Shown piece by piece: positions 38,362-48,678 of a stretch of 64,000 nucleotides of DNA. The notes under the pieces are model-generated. The model did not search any database. It was not told where the DNA came from and was given only the letters and a program-made list of their open reading frames with translations. Source of the stretch: Acetobacteraceae bacterium B3987 (lineage in GTDB: Bacteria > Pseudomonadota > Alphaproteobacteria > Acetobacterales > Acetobacteraceae); NCBI GenBank assembly GCA_026537415.1, contig JAFNMF010000001.1, positions 365,572 to 429,571 on the forward strand. Reading direction: 5' to 3'. The position numbers and the translations under genes are program-made. Position 1 is the stretch's first letter; every line of letters begins with the position of its first letter.

Positions 38362-39872
38362 GCAGTATTTTACATAGGGTAGAAGCGGGAGACTTGCTGA
38401 CACCGCTTTCCGTTTTTCTCCGTCTGTCTCGCTTGGCTGATGATCCGTACCGCCTCTTTTTCGAGAGTGTGGAAGGTGGAGAAGCCCGAGGGCGTTATTC
38501 CATCATTGCTCTGCTGCCGGATACGGTGTGGCGGTGTAAGGATGGTCAGGCCTTCCGTGATGGACGGAAGGAAGACGCTGCTCCACTAACCTCACTGAAA
38601 ACGCTTCTTGATGAGAGTCGGATGGAGCTGCCGGAAGGTATGCCACCGATGATTGGTGGGGTCTTTGGTGTGTTGGGCTATGACATGGTCCGGCAGATGG
38701 AAGACCTTCTCAACCCGCCGCCGAATGATCTGAATCTGCCTGAAGGGGTGATGATTCGCCCCCGTCTCTTTGCCGTGTTCGACATCGTGCGGGATGAGTT
38801 GATTCTTGCCACGCCGTTGCGGGATGGTACGTCTGTGGAGGAGGGGGAGGCTCTTCTGGATGAGGCTGTGGCGGCTCTGCGGCAGCCCGTAGAAGACCCG
38901 GCAGAAACATTGCCGGAAGGCACGCAGCTGGAAGCACCTGTGTCCAACATCACCCATGAGGACTTCCTTCAGAAGGTGAAAACGGCGCAGGATTATATTG
39001 CTGCAGGCGATGCCTTCCAGATTGTACCGAGCCAGCGTTTTACGACAGCTTTTCCTCTATCCTCACTTGCGCTCTATCGCAGTCTGCGGCGCATCAATCC
39101 GGCCCCGTTCCTCTTTTTGATGGAACTTGGTGAATTCACCCTCGTGGGTTCGTCACCGGAGATTCTGGTGCGGTTGCGGGATGGCGTCGTGACGGTTCGG
39201 CCACTGGCAGGTACCCGGCCCCGTGGGCGGGATCGGGAACATGATCTGGCACTGGAGAAAGAGCTTCTAGCTGATGGCAAGGAGCTTGCCGAACATCTCA
39301 TGCTGATCGACCTTGGCCGGAATGATGTTGGTCGTGTTTCTCAGCTGGGGACGGTAGAGGTGCCGGATCGCTTCGTGGTGGAACGCTATAGCCACGTCAT
39401 GCACATCTCTTCTACCGTGACGGGGAAGGTAAAGCCAGAGTGCGGTGCCCTTGATGCACTATCCGCAGCCTTCCCGGCTGGTACGCTGACGGGGGCTCCA
39501 AAAATTCGCACTATGGAGATTATTGACGAGTTGGAGCCGACCCGACGTGGTCCCTATGCTGGATGTGTCGGTTATTTCGGTGCTGATGGCGAGATGGATA
39601 CTTGCATCGGGCTGCGTATGGCTCTGCTGAAGGATGGCCAGATGTATGTGCAGGCTGGTTGCGGTGTCGTAGCGGAATCTGACCCTGAAGCTGAATATCA
39701 GGAGACGAGGGCTAAGGCCCGTGCGCTTTTCACAGCAGCCGAGGCAGCTATCAGGCAAGCTATCCATAATGGTCGTCAAAGGGTTTCTACGAGGAGGGGG
39801 TGTAAATCTCCATCCGGCGCATCATCTGAAAGAGCAGATATGATCTCTCAGATTGAGGAGACCGTCAGATGA
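38358..39872 (+). CDS. trpE: Anthranilate synthase component I
   Basis: Forms anthranilate from chorismate with ammonia from TrpG. The 504-residue protein has the chorismate-binding core: QIVPSQRF, GSSPEILVRL, RPLAGTRPRG, LIDLGRNDVGRV, HVMHISSTVTG, AAFPAGTLTGAPKIRTMEII and YAGCVGYFGADGEMDTCIGLRM. An N-terminal FFESVEGGEARGRYSIIA fits the regulatory tryptophan site region. The start is a GTG overlapping the stop of the foldase gene by four bases, so translation is coupled and there is no room for a leader-peptide attenuator. The C-terminal 30 residues look unconserved. Confidence 0.96.
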   Translation: MSSILHRVEAGDLLTPLSVFLRLSRLADDPYRLFFESVEGGEARGRYSIIALLPDTVWRCKDGQAFRDGRKEDAAPLTSLKTLLDESRMELPEGMPPMIGGVFGVLGYDMVRQMEDLLNPPPNDLNLPEGVMIRPRLFAVFDIVRDELILATPLRDGTSVEEGEALLDEAVAALRQPVEDPAETLPEGTQLEAPVSNITHEDFLQKVKTAQDYIAAGDAFQIVPSQRFTTAFPLSSLALYRSLRRINPAPFLFLMELGEFTLVGSSPEILVRLRDGVVTVRPLAGTRPRGRDREHDLALEKELLADGKELAEHLMLIDLGRNDVGRVSQLGTVEVPDRFVVERYSHVMHISSTVTGKVKPECGALDALSAAFPAGTLTGAPKIRTMEIIDELEPTRRGPYAGCVGYFGADGEMDTCIGLRMALLKDGQMYVQAGCGVVAESDPEAEYQETRAKARALFTAAEAAIRQAIHNGRQRVSTRRGCKSPSGASSERADMISQIEETVR

Positions 39873-40468
39873 TTCTGCTGATTGATAATTATGACAGCTT
39901 TACTTTTAATCTAGTGCATCACTTCGGTGCGCTGGGCGTGGAATGTGCCGTCAAGCGAAACGATGCGCTGACCGCTGAGCGTGCGCTGGAGATGACCCCC
40001 TCTGCCATCGTGCTGTCTCCCGGCCCGTGTTCTCCTGATGAGGCGGGCATCTGTTGTGAGCTGATTGAAAAGGCAGCGGGGAAGGTGCCTGTTCTTGGGG
40101 TCTGTCTGGGGCATCAGTCCATCGGGCAGGTCTTTGGTGCCAGTGTTGTCCGGGCCCCTGTGCCGATGCATGGCAAGATTAACGCTATCCATCACGATGG
40201 CAGCGGTGTTTTTGCCGGTTTGCCGGACCCGGTGGATATGGTGCGCTATCACAGTTTGACGTTGGACCCAGCCAGCATCCCGGACTCGCTCATTGTCAAT
40301 GCGAAGACGGAAGATGGCGTCATCATGGGTGTTCGCCATCGAGAGTATCCGATTCATGGTGTGCAGTTTCATCCGGAGAGCATTGCATCTAACTCCGGGC
40401 GTGAGTTGTTGGCTAATTTCCTGCGGCTAGCCAATGTGTTCCCGGAGAAAGAAGGTGCTGCTAGCTGA
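39869..40468 (+). CDS. trpG: Anthranilate synthase glutamine amidotransferase component II
   Basis: Supplies ammonia from glutamine to TrpE, and in many bacteria also to PabB. The 199-residue class I amidotransferase has LIDNYDSFTFNLVHHF at the start, the nucleophile Cys in VLGVCLGHQSIGQ, and the His-Glu pair in HGVQFHPESIAS. It overlaps trpE by four bases (ATGA), with GAGGAG eight bases before the ATG, and overlaps trpD by one base. Because of the shared lineage it could also act as PabA. Confidence 0.95.
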   Translation: MILLIDNYDSFTFNLVHHFGALGVECAVKRNDALTAERALEMTPSAIVLSPGPCSPDEAGICCELIEKAAGKVPVLGVCLGHQSIGQVFGASVVRAPVPMHGKINAIHHDGSGVFAGLPDPVDMVRYHSLTLDPASIPDSLIVNAKTEDGVIMGVRHREYPIHGVQFHPESIASNSGRELLANFLRLANVFPEKEGAAS

Positions 40469-41541
40469 TGGGAGCGCAGAAGACGCCGTTTTCTCCGTTG
40501 CTCAAGAAGGTTGCCGCCGGGAAGGAGCTGACTGTTTTTGAAGCCGAAGCAGCTTTCATGCGCATCATGCAGGGGGATGTTTCGGAGATAGAACTCTCTG
40601 CTTTTTTGACGGCCCTTCAGATGAGAGGGGAGACGACGGAAGAGCTTTCCGGGGCTGTGCGGGCTGTTCGTCAGAACATGCAGGCCCTCCGTAATGTGCC
40701 AGAAGATACGGTGGATGTCTGCGGGACAGGCGGTGATGGTCTGGGGACGCTGAATGTTTCCACAGCTACAGCTTTTGTGTTGGCCGGGTTAGGAGTGCCT
40801 GTGGCCAAGCATGGCGGGCGGGCCTTGTCCTCTCGTGCCGGGGCAACTGATGTTCTAGAAGCCTTGGGTATTCCTGCCGAAGCTGACCATGCCCGACAGG
40901 AAGAACGCCTGAGGCAGGATCGTCTCGCTTTTCTGGCAGCACCATTCCATCATCCAGCCATGCGGATTGCCGCTCCGGTTCGGAAGCAGCTTGGTTTTCG
41001 GACATTGTTCAATCTTCTGGGGCCGCTTTGTAATCCAGCAAGGGTCCGGCGTCAGCTTGTCGGCGTGTTTGCGGAGGCATGGTGTCGTCCTGTTGCCCAT
41101 GTGTTGGGAGAGCTTGGAGCTGTTTCCGCATGGGTTGTGCATGGCCACACTGATGAAGGTGGCATTGATGAGCTGACCCTTGCTGGCCCTACGCATAATG
41201 AAGTGTGGGAAAATGGAAAGATTGTTTCATTTGACCTCACGCCGGACATGGCAGGTTTGCCTCATTATGAGATTGCTGCCCTGAAGGGAGCGGATCCCGC
41301 CAGCAATGCCCGACGTATGGAAGCACTTTTTGCAGGAGAAACAGGCTGTTATCGTGATACGGTCCTGCTGAATGCTGCGGTTGGTTTGCATGTTGCTGGG
41401 CGAGGGGCGTTGCTGGGAAATGGCAGCCTTTCGGTTACGGCTTTACGGCGTAATATTGCCGAAGCGGCCCGGTCTCTCGATGAAGGGTTGGCCCAGAAGG
41501 CTTTAATCCGGGCTCAAACGGGTGTAAGTGCTCAGAACTGA
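40468..41541 (+). CDS. trpD: Anthranilate phosphoribosyltransferase
   Basis: Transfers phosphoribose from PRPP to anthranilate. The 357-residue protein has the glycine-rich PRPP loop VCGTGGDGLGTLNVSTATAF, the KHGGRALSSRAGATDVLEALG stretch, HPAMRIAAPVRKQLGFRTLF, NLLGPLCNPA and VVHGHTDEGGIDEL. The N-terminal helical domain is complete. TGATG couples it to trpG. trpC follows after 48 bases. Confidence 0.97.
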   Translation: MGAQKTPFSPLLKKVAAGKELTVFEAEAAFMRIMQGDVSEIELSAFLTALQMRGETTEELSGAVRAVRQNMQALRNVPEDTVDVCGTGGDGLGTLNVSTATAFVLAGLGVPVAKHGGRALSSRAGATDVLEALGIPAEADHARQEERLRQDRLAFLAAPFHHPAMRIAAPVRKQLGFRTLFNLLGPLCNPARVRRQLVGVFAEAWCRPVAHVLGELGAVSAWVVHGHTDEGGIDELTLAGPTHNEVWENGKIVSFDLTPDMAGLPHYEIAALKGADPASNARRMEALFAGETGCYRDTVLLNAAVGLHVAGRGALLGNGSLSVTALRRNIAEAARSLDEGLAQKALIRAQTGVSAQN

Positions 41542-41589
41542 ACGCTAGAACCGTTCCTTAATGTTCCAAGGTAAAGATTCAGGACGATC

Positions 41590-42537
41590 ATGATTTTTTT
41601 GCCACAGCGGTCGATGGCTGCTTTTGCCCCTGCAGAGGATGGTGGACAGGTTCCGGCTTCTGATGTCTCTGCGAATAATGATGCACAGGAGGCAGCCCAG
41701 CCGGAAGCCGCTCAACCTGCTACAGTAGGAGGGGGAGAGAGCGGTAGTGATGTGCTGGAGCGCATCTGTGCCAGAACCCGCCTTGATGTCGAACAGCGTA
41801 TGCAGGTCATGCCGTTGAAGGAGATTGCCGCCAAGGCGAAAGAGGTCTCCATGCCGACCCGTGGATTTGGTCAGGCACTTCAGCATATTACGGCTGACAG
41901 GCGTGTAGGTCTTATCGCAGAGGTGAAGAAGGCATCTCCATCCGCAGGTATCCTGCGTCCTGAGTATGATCCGGCTCAGATTGCTCGTTCCTATCAGAAT
42001 GCTGGAGCAAGCTGTATTTCTGTTCTGACAGAAGGCTCTTGCTTCCACGGAAGTGTGGAAGATCTTCAAGCCGTGCGGGCTGCGTGCAGTCTTCCGATTC
42101 TGCGGAAGGACTTCATCCTTGATCCGTGGCAGGTGCATGAGAGCCGCCTTATTGGTGCAGACTGCATTCTGCTCATCATGGCCGCTCTGAAGGATGATGA
42201 AGCGGCTGAGTTGATTGCTCTCGCCCGTGGGTTGGATATGGATGTATTGCTTGAGGTGCATAATGAGGAGGAGTTGAACCGGGCACTTGCCTATGACAGC
42301 TTCCTTATCGGCATCAACAACCGCAATCTGAAAACACTGAAGACTGATATTCAGACAACGCTGGACCTTGCCCCGCAGGTTCCGCCGGATCGTCTCGTTG
42401 TGTCGGAAAGTGGTATTGCTACGACAGAAGATTTAAACAAGGTTGGTGAGGCCGGATGCAGTGCCGTTCTGGTTGGGGAATCTCTGTTGAGAGAAGAAGA
42501 TCCCGGTCTGGCAGCACGGCGTCTCCTTGGTTTCTAA
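41590..42537 (+). CDS. trpC: Indole-3-glycerol phosphate synthase with N-terminal extension
   Basis: Closes the indole ring in tryptophan synthesis. The TIM-barrel core has LIAEVKKASPSAG, SVLTEGSCFHGS, LPILRKDFILDPWQV, DCILLIMAAL, LLEVHNEEELNRAL, IGINNRNLKTL and VVSESGIAT, all family motifs. The first 50 or so residues are an Ala/Pro/Glu-rich stretch (AEDGGQVPASD, AAQPEAAQPA) that other TrpC proteins lack; the core begins at about residue 53 (SDVLERICARTRLDVEQ). AGGAC precedes the ATG at 41590; an ATG at 41614 would still keep most of the extension. No isomerase (TrpF) domain is fused. Confidence 0.93.
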   Translation: MIFLPQRSMAAFAPAEDGGQVPASDVSANNDAQEAAQPEAAQPATVGGGESGSDVLERICARTRLDVEQRMQVMPLKEIAAKAKEVSMPTRGFGQALQHITADRRVGLIAEVKKASPSAGILRPEYDPAQIARSYQNAGASCISVLTEGSCFHGSVEDLQAVRAACSLPILRKDFILDPWQVHESRLIGADCILLIMAALKDDEAAELIALARGLDMDVLLEVHNEEELNRALAYDSFLIGINNRNLKTLKTDIQTTLDLAPQVPPDRLVVSESGIATTEDLNKVGEAGCSAVLVGESLLREEDPGLAARRLLGF

Positions 42538-42653
42538 AAAGAGTACTAATCTAGTATAAAAAATGGGCGACAGCTCTTTAGACAGCTAGCTTTCGAGAAA
42601 GACTGTTGTTACAAGGCCGCCCTATGCAAAGTTGTGAACCGCGGGAGAGTGTC

Positions 42654-43658
42654 ATGGGTTCTATGACGGATGCGCCGAACAGGCAGAATGGCCCGGCGCT
42701 ATCACGGGAAGAAATGGAGCGTGCCTACAGGGAAATGCTGTTGGTGCGTCGTTTTGAGGAAAAAGCCGGCCAGCTATATGGCATGGGGCTGATTGGTGGC
42801 TTCTGCCATCTGTATATCGGTCAGGAAGCCGTTGTGGCTGGTATCGGCCTTGCCATGAAGAAGGGTGATCGCTCCATCACGTCATACCGTGATCATGGGC
42901 AAATGCTCGTTGCTGGTATGACCGCCCGTGGCGTCATGGCTGAGCTGACAGGCCGTGCAGGTGGTTATTCCCACGGTAAGGGCGGTTCCATGCACATGTT
43001 CTCTAAAGAACAGGAGTTCTACGGGGGGCATGGTATTGTTGGCGCACAGGTAGCCATCGGGACCGGCCTAGCCCTGACAAGTGCCTATAAGAAAGATGGT
43101 GCCGTCTCCATCGTCTATTTCGGTGAGGGGGCATCCAATCAGGGGCAGGTTTATGAGAGCTTCAATCTCGCTGCCCTGCATAAGCTGCCCTGCCTCTATG
43201 TGATTGAGAATAATCGGTACGGTATGGGGACCTCCATTGAGCGTTCCTCTGCCTCCAAGGACCTCTCCAAGAACGCAGCCCCGTGGGGGATTCCGTCCCG
43301 CAAGGTGGATGGCATGGATGTTGCTGCTGTCTATCAGGCAGCAAAAGAAGCCATGGAACATTGCCGTTCTGGCAAGGGACCGTTCCTGCTGGAGATGGAA
43401 ACCTATCGTTATCGTGGTCACTCCATGTCCGACCCAGCAAAATACCGTCAGCGGTCGGAAGTGGACGAGATGCGCCGGACACGTGACCCGATCGAGACGC
43501 TGAAAGCAGAGATGATTAAACACGGCATTGATGAATCCTTCTTCAAGACAGTGGAAAAAGATGTGAAGGCCACTGTGAAGGATGCAGCCGAATTTGCAGA
43601 AACCAGCCCTGAGCCGGATGCGTCTGAGCTCTGGACCGACGTTCTGGTGGGGGAATAA
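42654..43658 (+). CDS. pdhA: Pyruvate dehydrogenase E1 component subunit alpha
   Basis: With PdhB it decarboxylates pyruvate using thiamine diphosphate. The 334-residue protein has MLLVRRFEEKAGQLYGMG, GGFCHLYIGQEAV, SYRDHGQMLV, GKGGSMHMF, the thiamine diphosphate motif GEGASNQGQVYESFNLAAL ending in IENN, and the phosphorylation-loop-like YRYRGHSMSDPAKYR. I chose the ATG at 42654 because GGGAGAG precedes it; an ATG at 42624 and a TTG at 42606 lie upstream, and an ATG at 42663 downstream. It heads a tight pdhA-pdhB-pdhC-lpd-lipA cluster. Confidence 0.96.
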   Translation: MGSMTDAPNRQNGPALSREEMERAYREMLLVRRFEEKAGQLYGMGLIGGFCHLYIGQEAVVAGIGLAMKKGDRSITSYRDHGQMLVAGMTARGVMAELTGRAGGYSHGKGGSMHMFSKEQEFYGGHGIVGAQVAIGTGLALTSAYKKDGAVSIVYFGEGASNQGQVYESFNLAALHKLPCLYVIENNRYGMGTSIERSSASKDLSKNAAPWGIPSRKVDGMDVAAVYQAAKEAMEHCRSGKGPFLLEMETYRYRGHSMSDPAKYRQRSEVDEMRRTRDPIETLKAEMIKHGIDESFFKTVEKDVKATVKDAAEFAETSPEPDASELWTDVLVGE

Positions 43659-43661
43659 GTC

Positions 43662-45035
43662 ATGGCCTCTCCTATTCTCATGCCCGCTCTCTCCCCGACA
43701 ATGGAGGAGGGAACACTGGCCCGCTGGGTCAAGAAAGAAGGTGATGTGGTCAAGCCCGGTGAAGTGATCGCCGAGATTGAAACCGACAAGGCCACCATGG
43801 AAATGGAAGCCGTCGAGGAAGGTGTTCTGGGGCGTATCCTGATCACTGAAGGGACGGACCATGTGGCTGTGAACACACCCATCGCCGTTCTTCTGGAAGA
43901 GGGTGAAGACGCTTCTGCTGCGGATGCTCTGGACCTCGGCCCGAAGGCTGAGTCCAAAGCAAAGGTGGAAAAGAACGTTCCGGCTCCGGCTTCTACTCCC
44001 AAGGCTCCGGCCAGCAGCTCCACCACCGAGATCGTCGAACCTGAATGGGGTGAGACAGCTGAGATCACGGTGCGTGAGGCTCTGCGTGATGCGATGGCTG
44101 CCGAGATGCGCCGTGATGAGGACGTGTTCCTGCTCGGTGAAGAAGTTGCCCAGTATCAGGGTGCCTACAAGGTCAGTCAGGGTCTGCTGGACGAGTTCGG
44201 TGCTAAGCGTGTCATGGATATGCCGATCACGGAACATGGCTTTACCGGTATGGCTGTCGGTGCTGCCCTTTCTGGCGTGAAGCCGATCGTTGAGTTCATG
44301 ACGATGAACTTCTCCCTTCAGGCTGTGGATCACATCATCAACTCGGCTGCTAAGACACGCTATATGTCGGGTGGGCAGATGTCCTGTCCGATCGTGTTCC
44401 GTGGTCCCAACGGGGCGGCTGCCCGTGTTGGTGCCCAGCATTCCCAGTGCTTTGGAAGCTGGTATGCTCATATTCCGGGGCTGAAGGTTGTGGCTCCGTG
44501 GTCCGCTGCTGATGCCAAGGGTCTGCTCCGTGCGGCCATCCGTGATCCGAACCCGGTTGTGGTTCTGGAAAACGAGATCATGTACGGTAAGAAGTTCCCG
44601 TGCCCGGTGGATGAAGACTTCATCCTGCCGATCGGTAAGGCAAAGATCGAGCGTGAAGGTAAGGATGTGACACTGGTTGCATTCTCCATCATGGTCGGTG
44701 TGGCTCTGGAAGCTGCCGAACTTCTGGCCGAGCAGGGCATTGACGCCGAGGTAATCAACCTGCGGACCCTGCGCCCGCTTGATACGGAAACGATCATCAA
44801 GAGCGTGAAGAAGACAAGCCGCATCGTCTCTGTGGAAGAAGGCTGGCCGGTTGCGGGCATCGGGTCCGAAATCTGCACTGTTGCGGTCGAGCAGGCCTTT
44901 GATTGGCTGGATGCCCCTCCGGCCCGTGTCTGTGGGCTGGATATTCCTCTCCCTTATGCAGCAAATCTGGAGAAACTGGCTCTGCCCAAGCCGGAATGGA
45001 TTGTTGAAGCTGTGCGCAAGCAGTTTGGAGACTGA
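43662..45035 (+). CDS. pdhB: Pyruvate dehydrogenase E1 beta subunit with N-terminal lipoyl domain
   Basis: Partner of PdhA. The 457-residue protein starts with a complete lipoyl domain (about 1-80, [20 protein letters not shown], lipoylated Lys43 in [13 protein letters not shown]), then an Ala/Pro-rich linker, then the transketolase-like beta subunit ([80 protein letters not shown]). The lipoyl-E1 beta fusion is known in alphaproteobacteria. It begins three bases after pdhA ends and six bases before pdhC. Confidence 0.97.
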   Translation: MASPILMPALSPTMEEGTLARWVKKEGDVVKPGEVIAEIETDKATMEMEAVEEGVLGRILITEGTDHVAVNTPIAVLLEEGEDASAADALDLGPKAESKAKVEKNVPAPASTPKAPASSSTTEIVEPEWGETAEITVREALRDAMAAEMRRDEDVFLLGEEVAQYQGAYKVSQGLLDEFGAKRVMDMPITEHGFTGMAVGAALSGVKPIVEFMTMNFSLQAVDHIINSAAKTRYMSGGQMSCPIVFRGPNGAAARVGAQHSQCFGSWYAHIPGLKVVAPWSAADAKGLLRAAIRDPNPVVVLENEIMYGKKFPCPVDEDFILPIGKAKIEREGKDVTLVAFSIMVGVALEAAELLAEQGIDAEVINLRTLRPLDTETIIKSVKKTSRIVSVEEGWPVAGIGSEICTVAVEQAFDWLDAPPARVCGLDIPLPYAANLEKLALPKPEWIVEAVRKQFGD

Positions 45036-45040
45036 AACCA

Positions 45041-46285
45041 ATGGCGATCAATATTTTAATGCCGGCCCTGTCTCCGACCATGACGGAAGGGACTGTTGCC
45101 CGCTGGCTTAAAAAAGAAGGTGACATGATCCAGTCTGGCGATGTGATTGCCGAGATTGAGACTGACAAGGCCACCATGGAAGTGGAAGCGGCAGATGAGG
45201 GGATTCTTGGGAAAATCCTTATCCCGGAAGGGACCGAGAATGTTGCCGTGAAAACCCCGATCGCCATTCTGGTGGACGAGGGTGAGGATGTTCCGGACGC
45301 TCCGGCTGTCGGTAACAAACCTGCGGCAGAAGAAAAGACCGAGGCAAAGGCTGAAAAACCGGCCCCGATCGAGATTTCTTCTTTCGATCCTGACAAGAAG
45401 CCTGCTGCGGCTGACAAGGGCAAGGGCGAGCGTATCTTCATTTCTCCGCTGGCCCGCCGTGTGGCCAAGGAGCATGGGGTCGATATTGCCAGCCTGACAG
45501 GGACAGGCCCCAATGGCCGTATCCTGCGCCGTGACGTGGAAAAGGCGAAGGGGCAGAAGCCTGCTCCGGCTGCTCATTCTGCGGCACCAGCAGCGGGTCA
45601 TGTCGAGCATGTGAAGCATTCTGGTATGCGGAAGGTCATTGCCCGCCGTCTGACAGAGTCCAAGACACAGGTTCCGCATTTCTATGTCTCGGTTGATATC
45701 GAGCTGGATGCCCTGCTGGCCCTGCGCAGCAAGCTGAACAAGGCTCTTGAGGCGGAAGGCTGCAAGATTTCCGTCAATGACATGGTCATCAAGGCCGTGG
45801 CACTGGCTCTGAAGAAGCTGCCGGGCCTGAATGTCCAGTTCACTGAAGCCGAGATGCTGCATTTTGAGGATGTGGACATTTCCATGGCTGTCTCCGTGCC
45901 GGATGGGCTGGTGACGCCGGTCATCCGTCAGGCTGACCGCAAGAGTCTCAAGGAGATCAGTCAGGAGGCCCGCAGCCTTGCGACCCGTGCCCGTGATGGC
46001 AAGCTCTCCCCTGAGGATTATCAGGGCGGGACATTCTCCATCTCCAACATGGGCATGTTTGGCGTGAAGGATTTCGCTGCCATCATCAATCCTCCGCAGG
46101 CTGCCATTCTGGCTGTTGCCTCTGGCGAGAAACGTCCTGTGGTGCGTGATGGTGAGCTGGCCGTGGCAACCGTCATGACAGCCACGCTCTCGGTGGATCA
46201 TCGTGCCGTGGATGGTGCTCTTGGTGCGCAGTGGCTCAATGTGCTGCGTGACCTCATTCAGAACCCTTATTCTCTGGTGCTGTGA
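45041..46285 (+). CDS. pdhC: Dihydrolipoyllysine acetyltransferase (pyruvate dehydrogenase E2)
   Basis: Core of the complex, moving the acetyl group to CoA. The 414-residue protein has one lipoyl domain (about 1-80, Lys43 in [13 protein letters not shown]), a linker, a peripheral subunit-binding domain (about 132-168, [20 protein letters not shown] then GRILRRDVE) and the catalytic domain with [28 protein letters not shown] and the active-site VDHRAVDGA (the usual HHXXXDG appears as DHRAVDG). The lipoyl domain is nearly identical in its core to that of PdhB, so the two probably share lipoylation and arms in the same complex. Confidence 0.97.
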   Translation: MAINILMPALSPTMTEGTVARWLKKEGDMIQSGDVIAEIETDKATMEVEAADEGILGKILIPEGTENVAVKTPIAILVDEGEDVPDAPAVGNKPAAEEKTEAKAEKPAPIEISSFDPDKKPAAADKGKGERIFISPLARRVAKEHGVDIASLTGTGPNGRILRRDVEKAKGQKPAPAAHSAAPAAGHVEHVKHSGMRKVIARRLTESKTQVPHFYVSVDIELDALLALRSKLNKALEAEGCKISVNDMVIKAVALALKKLPGLNVQFTEAEMLHFEDVDISMAVSVPDGLVTPVIRQADRKSLKEISQEARSLATRARDGKLSPEDYQGGTFSISNMGMFGVKDFAAIINPPQAAILAVASGEKRPVVRDGELAVATVMTATLSVDHRAVDGALGAQWLNVLRDLIQNPYSLVL

Positions 46286-46287
46286 CC

Positions 46288-47694
46288 ATGTCTGACCTTT
46301 TTGATCTTATTGTGATCGGTGGTGGGCCGGGGGGCTATGTGGCCGCCCTGCGGGCTAGCCAGCTTGGTATGAATGTGGCTCTGGTAGAGAGCACCCATAT
46401 GGGCGGCGTGTGCCTCAATTGGGGCTGTATCCCCACGAAGGCCCTGCTGCGTTCCGCCGAGGTGTACCACACGCTGGGTCATCTTCAGGAATATGGTCTC
46501 TCAGCCAGTCAGCCATCCTTTGACCTCGCTGCCATCGTGAAGCGGTCCCGTGGTGTGGCGGACAGGATGGGCAAGGGCGTTGCTCACCTGCTGAAGAAGG
46601 CCAAGGTCAAGACCTTTGATGGTCGTGGCAAGCTGGCCGGTCGTGCAGGGGAGGCCCATAAGGTCTCCATCACCAAGGATGGCAAGGAAACGGGTCAGAT
46701 TCGTGCGCCGCATGTCATTCTGGCAACCGGGGCACGGGGACGTCAGCTTCCTGGTCTGGAGACGGATGGCAAGCTCATCTGGGGTGCCCGGGAGGCCATG
46801 ACGCCGGATACGCTGCCCAAGCGTCTTCTGGTCATTGGCTCTGGTGCCATCGGCATTGAGTTCGCCTCTTTCTACCGTGATCTGGGCTGTGAGGTGACGA
46901 TCGCCGAAGTGGCTGACCGTATCCTCATGACGGAAGATGCTGAGATCAGCGCACAGGCTCATAAGGCGTTCGAGAAGCGTGGCATGACCATCCATACGGG
47001 TGCCAAAGTTGGTCCGCTGAAGAAGGGTGCCAATGAGGTTTCCACCACGATCGAAACGGCCAAGGGCAAGGTTGATCTGACGGTGGATCGTGTGATCTGC
47101 GCTGTCGGTATCGTCGGCAATGTGGAAGACCTCGGTCTCGAAGGAACGAAGGTCAAGGTTGACCGTTCCCACATCCAGACGGACGAGTTCTGTCGTACGG
47201 GTGAACCGGGCATCTACGCTATTGGTGACGTGGCGGCTCCGCCGTGGCTGGCTCACAAGGCGAGCCATGAGGGTGTGATCTGCGTCGAGAAGATCAGTGG
47301 CCGTTCTCCGGAACCGCTTCATGCCCGCAACATTCCGGGCTGCATCTATGCCCGTCCGCAGGTGGCTTCCGTGGGGCTGAGCGAGGAGAAGGCCAAGGCA
47401 GAGGGCTATAAGGTCCGTGTCGGGCGTTTCCCCTTCCTTGCCAATGGCAAGGCCGTGGCCATGGGTGAGCCGGACGGCATGACGAAGACGGTCTTCGATG
47501 CCGAGACCGGCGAGCTGCTTGGTGCCCATATGATCGGCTCCGAAGTGACGGAGATGATTCAGGGTTACGTCATCGCCCGCACGGGTGAGCTGACCGATGC
47601 CGAGCTGATGGAAACAGTCTTCCCGCATCCGACCATTTCCGAGACGATGCATGAAGCTGTCCTTGCCGCTTACGAGGGTGCTCTGCACATCTGA
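46288..47694 (+). CDS. lpd: Dihydrolipoyl dehydrogenase
   Basis: Reoxidises dihydrolipoyl groups with FAD and NAD. The 468-residue protein has the FAD fingerprint IVIGGGPGGYVAA, the redox disulfide Cys42/Cys47 in GGVCLNWGCIPTKA, ATGARGRQLPG, the NAD fold LVIGSGAIGIEFASF, AIGDVAAPPWLAHKA and the C-terminal catalytic HPTISETMHE. The ATG at 46288 is preferred; a GTG at 46282 overlapping the pdhC stop is an alternative. Its place after pdhC indicates that it serves the pyruvate dehydrogenase complex. Confidence 0.97.
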   Translation: MSDLFDLIVIGGGPGGYVAALRASQLGMNVALVESTHMGGVCLNWGCIPTKALLRSAEVYHTLGHLQEYGLSASQPSFDLAAIVKRSRGVADRMGKGVAHLLKKAKVKTFDGRGKLAGRAGEAHKVSITKDGKETGQIRAPHVILATGARGRQLPGLETDGKLIWGAREAMTPDTLPKRLLVIGSGAIGIEFASFYRDLGCEVTIAEVADRILMTEDAEISAQAHKAFEKRGMTIHTGAKVGPLKKGANEVSTTIETAKGKVDLTVDRVICAVGIVGNVEDLGLEGTKVKVDRSHIQTDEFCRTGEPGIYAIGDVAAPPWLAHKASHEGVICVEKISGRSPEPLHARNIPGCIYARPQVASVGLSEEKAKAEGYKVRVGRFPFLANGKAVAMGEPDGMTKTVFDAETGELLGAHMIGSEVTEMIQGYVIARTGELTDAELMETVFPHPTISETMHEAVLAAYEGALHI

Positions 47695-47697
47695 TTC

Positions 47698-48678
47698 ATG
47701 GTTCAGCGTATCGTTATCAATCATCAGCGGGAACGGATGGCGGCCATGCGCCATCCGGAAAAAGCCCACAGGCCGGATAACCCGATCCAGAAGAAACCTT
47801 CATGGATTCGGGTGAAGGCTCCGGGTAACAACCCCGTCTATGATGAAACAAGAGAGCTGATGCGCAGGCATGGCCTGGCGACCGTCTGCGAAGAAGCAGC
47901 CTGCCCGAATATCGGGGAGTGCTGGTCCCAGCGTCATGCGACCATGATGATCATGGGTGAAATATGCACGAGGGCCTGTGCCTTCTGCAATGTCACGACG
48001 GGTCTGCCCAATAAGCTGGACCCCGATGAGCCTGCCCACGTGGCAGAGGCTGTGGCGAAGCTGGGGCTGAAACATGTGGTCATCACCTCCGTGGATCGTG
48101 ATGACCTGCCCGATGGCGGGGCGCAGCATTTTGCTGACGTGATCGCCGCCATCCGGGTGTCATCCCCCGGCACGACTATTGAAATCCTGACGCCGGACTT
48201 TCTGCGGAAGCCGGGTGCGCTGGAGGTCGTCGTGGAAGCACGGCCTGATGTTTTCAATCATAACATCGAGACCGTTCCCCGGCTTTATCCGGGTATCCGT
48301 CCGGGTGCCCGCTATTATCAGTCCGTCCGTCTTTTGGATGACGCCAAAAAACTTGATCCTTCACTTTTCACGAAGTCTGGCATGATGCTGGGGTTGGGTG
48401 AAGAGAAGATGGAGGTGGCGCAAGTTATGGATGATTTCCGGATTGCGGATGTCGATTTTCTGACGTTGGGCCAGTATTTACAGCCAACTGTCAAACATGC
48501 GGCCGTAAAGTCTTTTGTTACGCCGGATGAGTTTGCTGAATATGGGGCTATGGCCCGTGCAAAGGGTTTTCTTCAGGTCAGTTCATCGCCACTGACCCGG
48601 TCGTCCTACCATGCGGATAGGGACTTTGCTGAACTGCGTGAGGCCCGGGCACGCCGTCTGAAAAAAGGTCAGAACTGA
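47698..48678 (+). CDS. lipA: Lipoyl synthase
   Basis: A radical SAM enzyme that inserts two sulfurs into octanoyl groups on E2-type lipoyl domains. The 326-residue protein has the auxiliary cluster cysteines in [12 protein letters not shown] (Cys64, Cys69, Cys75), the SAM cluster CTRACAFC (Cys90, Cys94, Cys97), [30 protein letters not shown] and the C-terminal RSSYHAD with the serine ligand. The position after pdhC and lpd places the modifier next to its two lipoyl-domain targets. The ATG at 47698 lacks a strong ribosome site; ATG codons at 47737 and 47746 are possible. It overlaps the next gene by one base. Confidence 0.96.
   Translation: MVQRIVINHQRERMAAMRHPEKAHRPDNPIQKKPSWIRVKAPGNNPVYDETRELMRRHGLATVCEEAACPNIGECWSQRHATMMIMGEICTRACAFCNVTTGLPNKLDPDEPAHVAEAVAKLGLKHVVITSVDRDDLPDGGAQHFADVIAAIRVSSPGTTIEILTPDFLRKPGALEVVVEARPDVFNHNIETVPRLYPGIRPGARYYQSVRLLDDAKKLDPSLFTKSGMMLGLGEEKMEVAQVMDDFRIADVDFLTLGQYLQPTVKHAAVKSFVTPDEFAEYGAMARAKGFLQVSSSPLTRSSYHADRDFAELREARARRLKKGQN

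Noticed and set aside
43068-45041. A 657-codon open frame antisense to pdhA and pdhB
   Set aside because: Spans two intact conserved genes and shows no recognisable motif.
46501-47769. A 422-codon open frame antisense to lpd
   Set aside because: Shadow of a conserved flavoprotein; composition is not protein-like.
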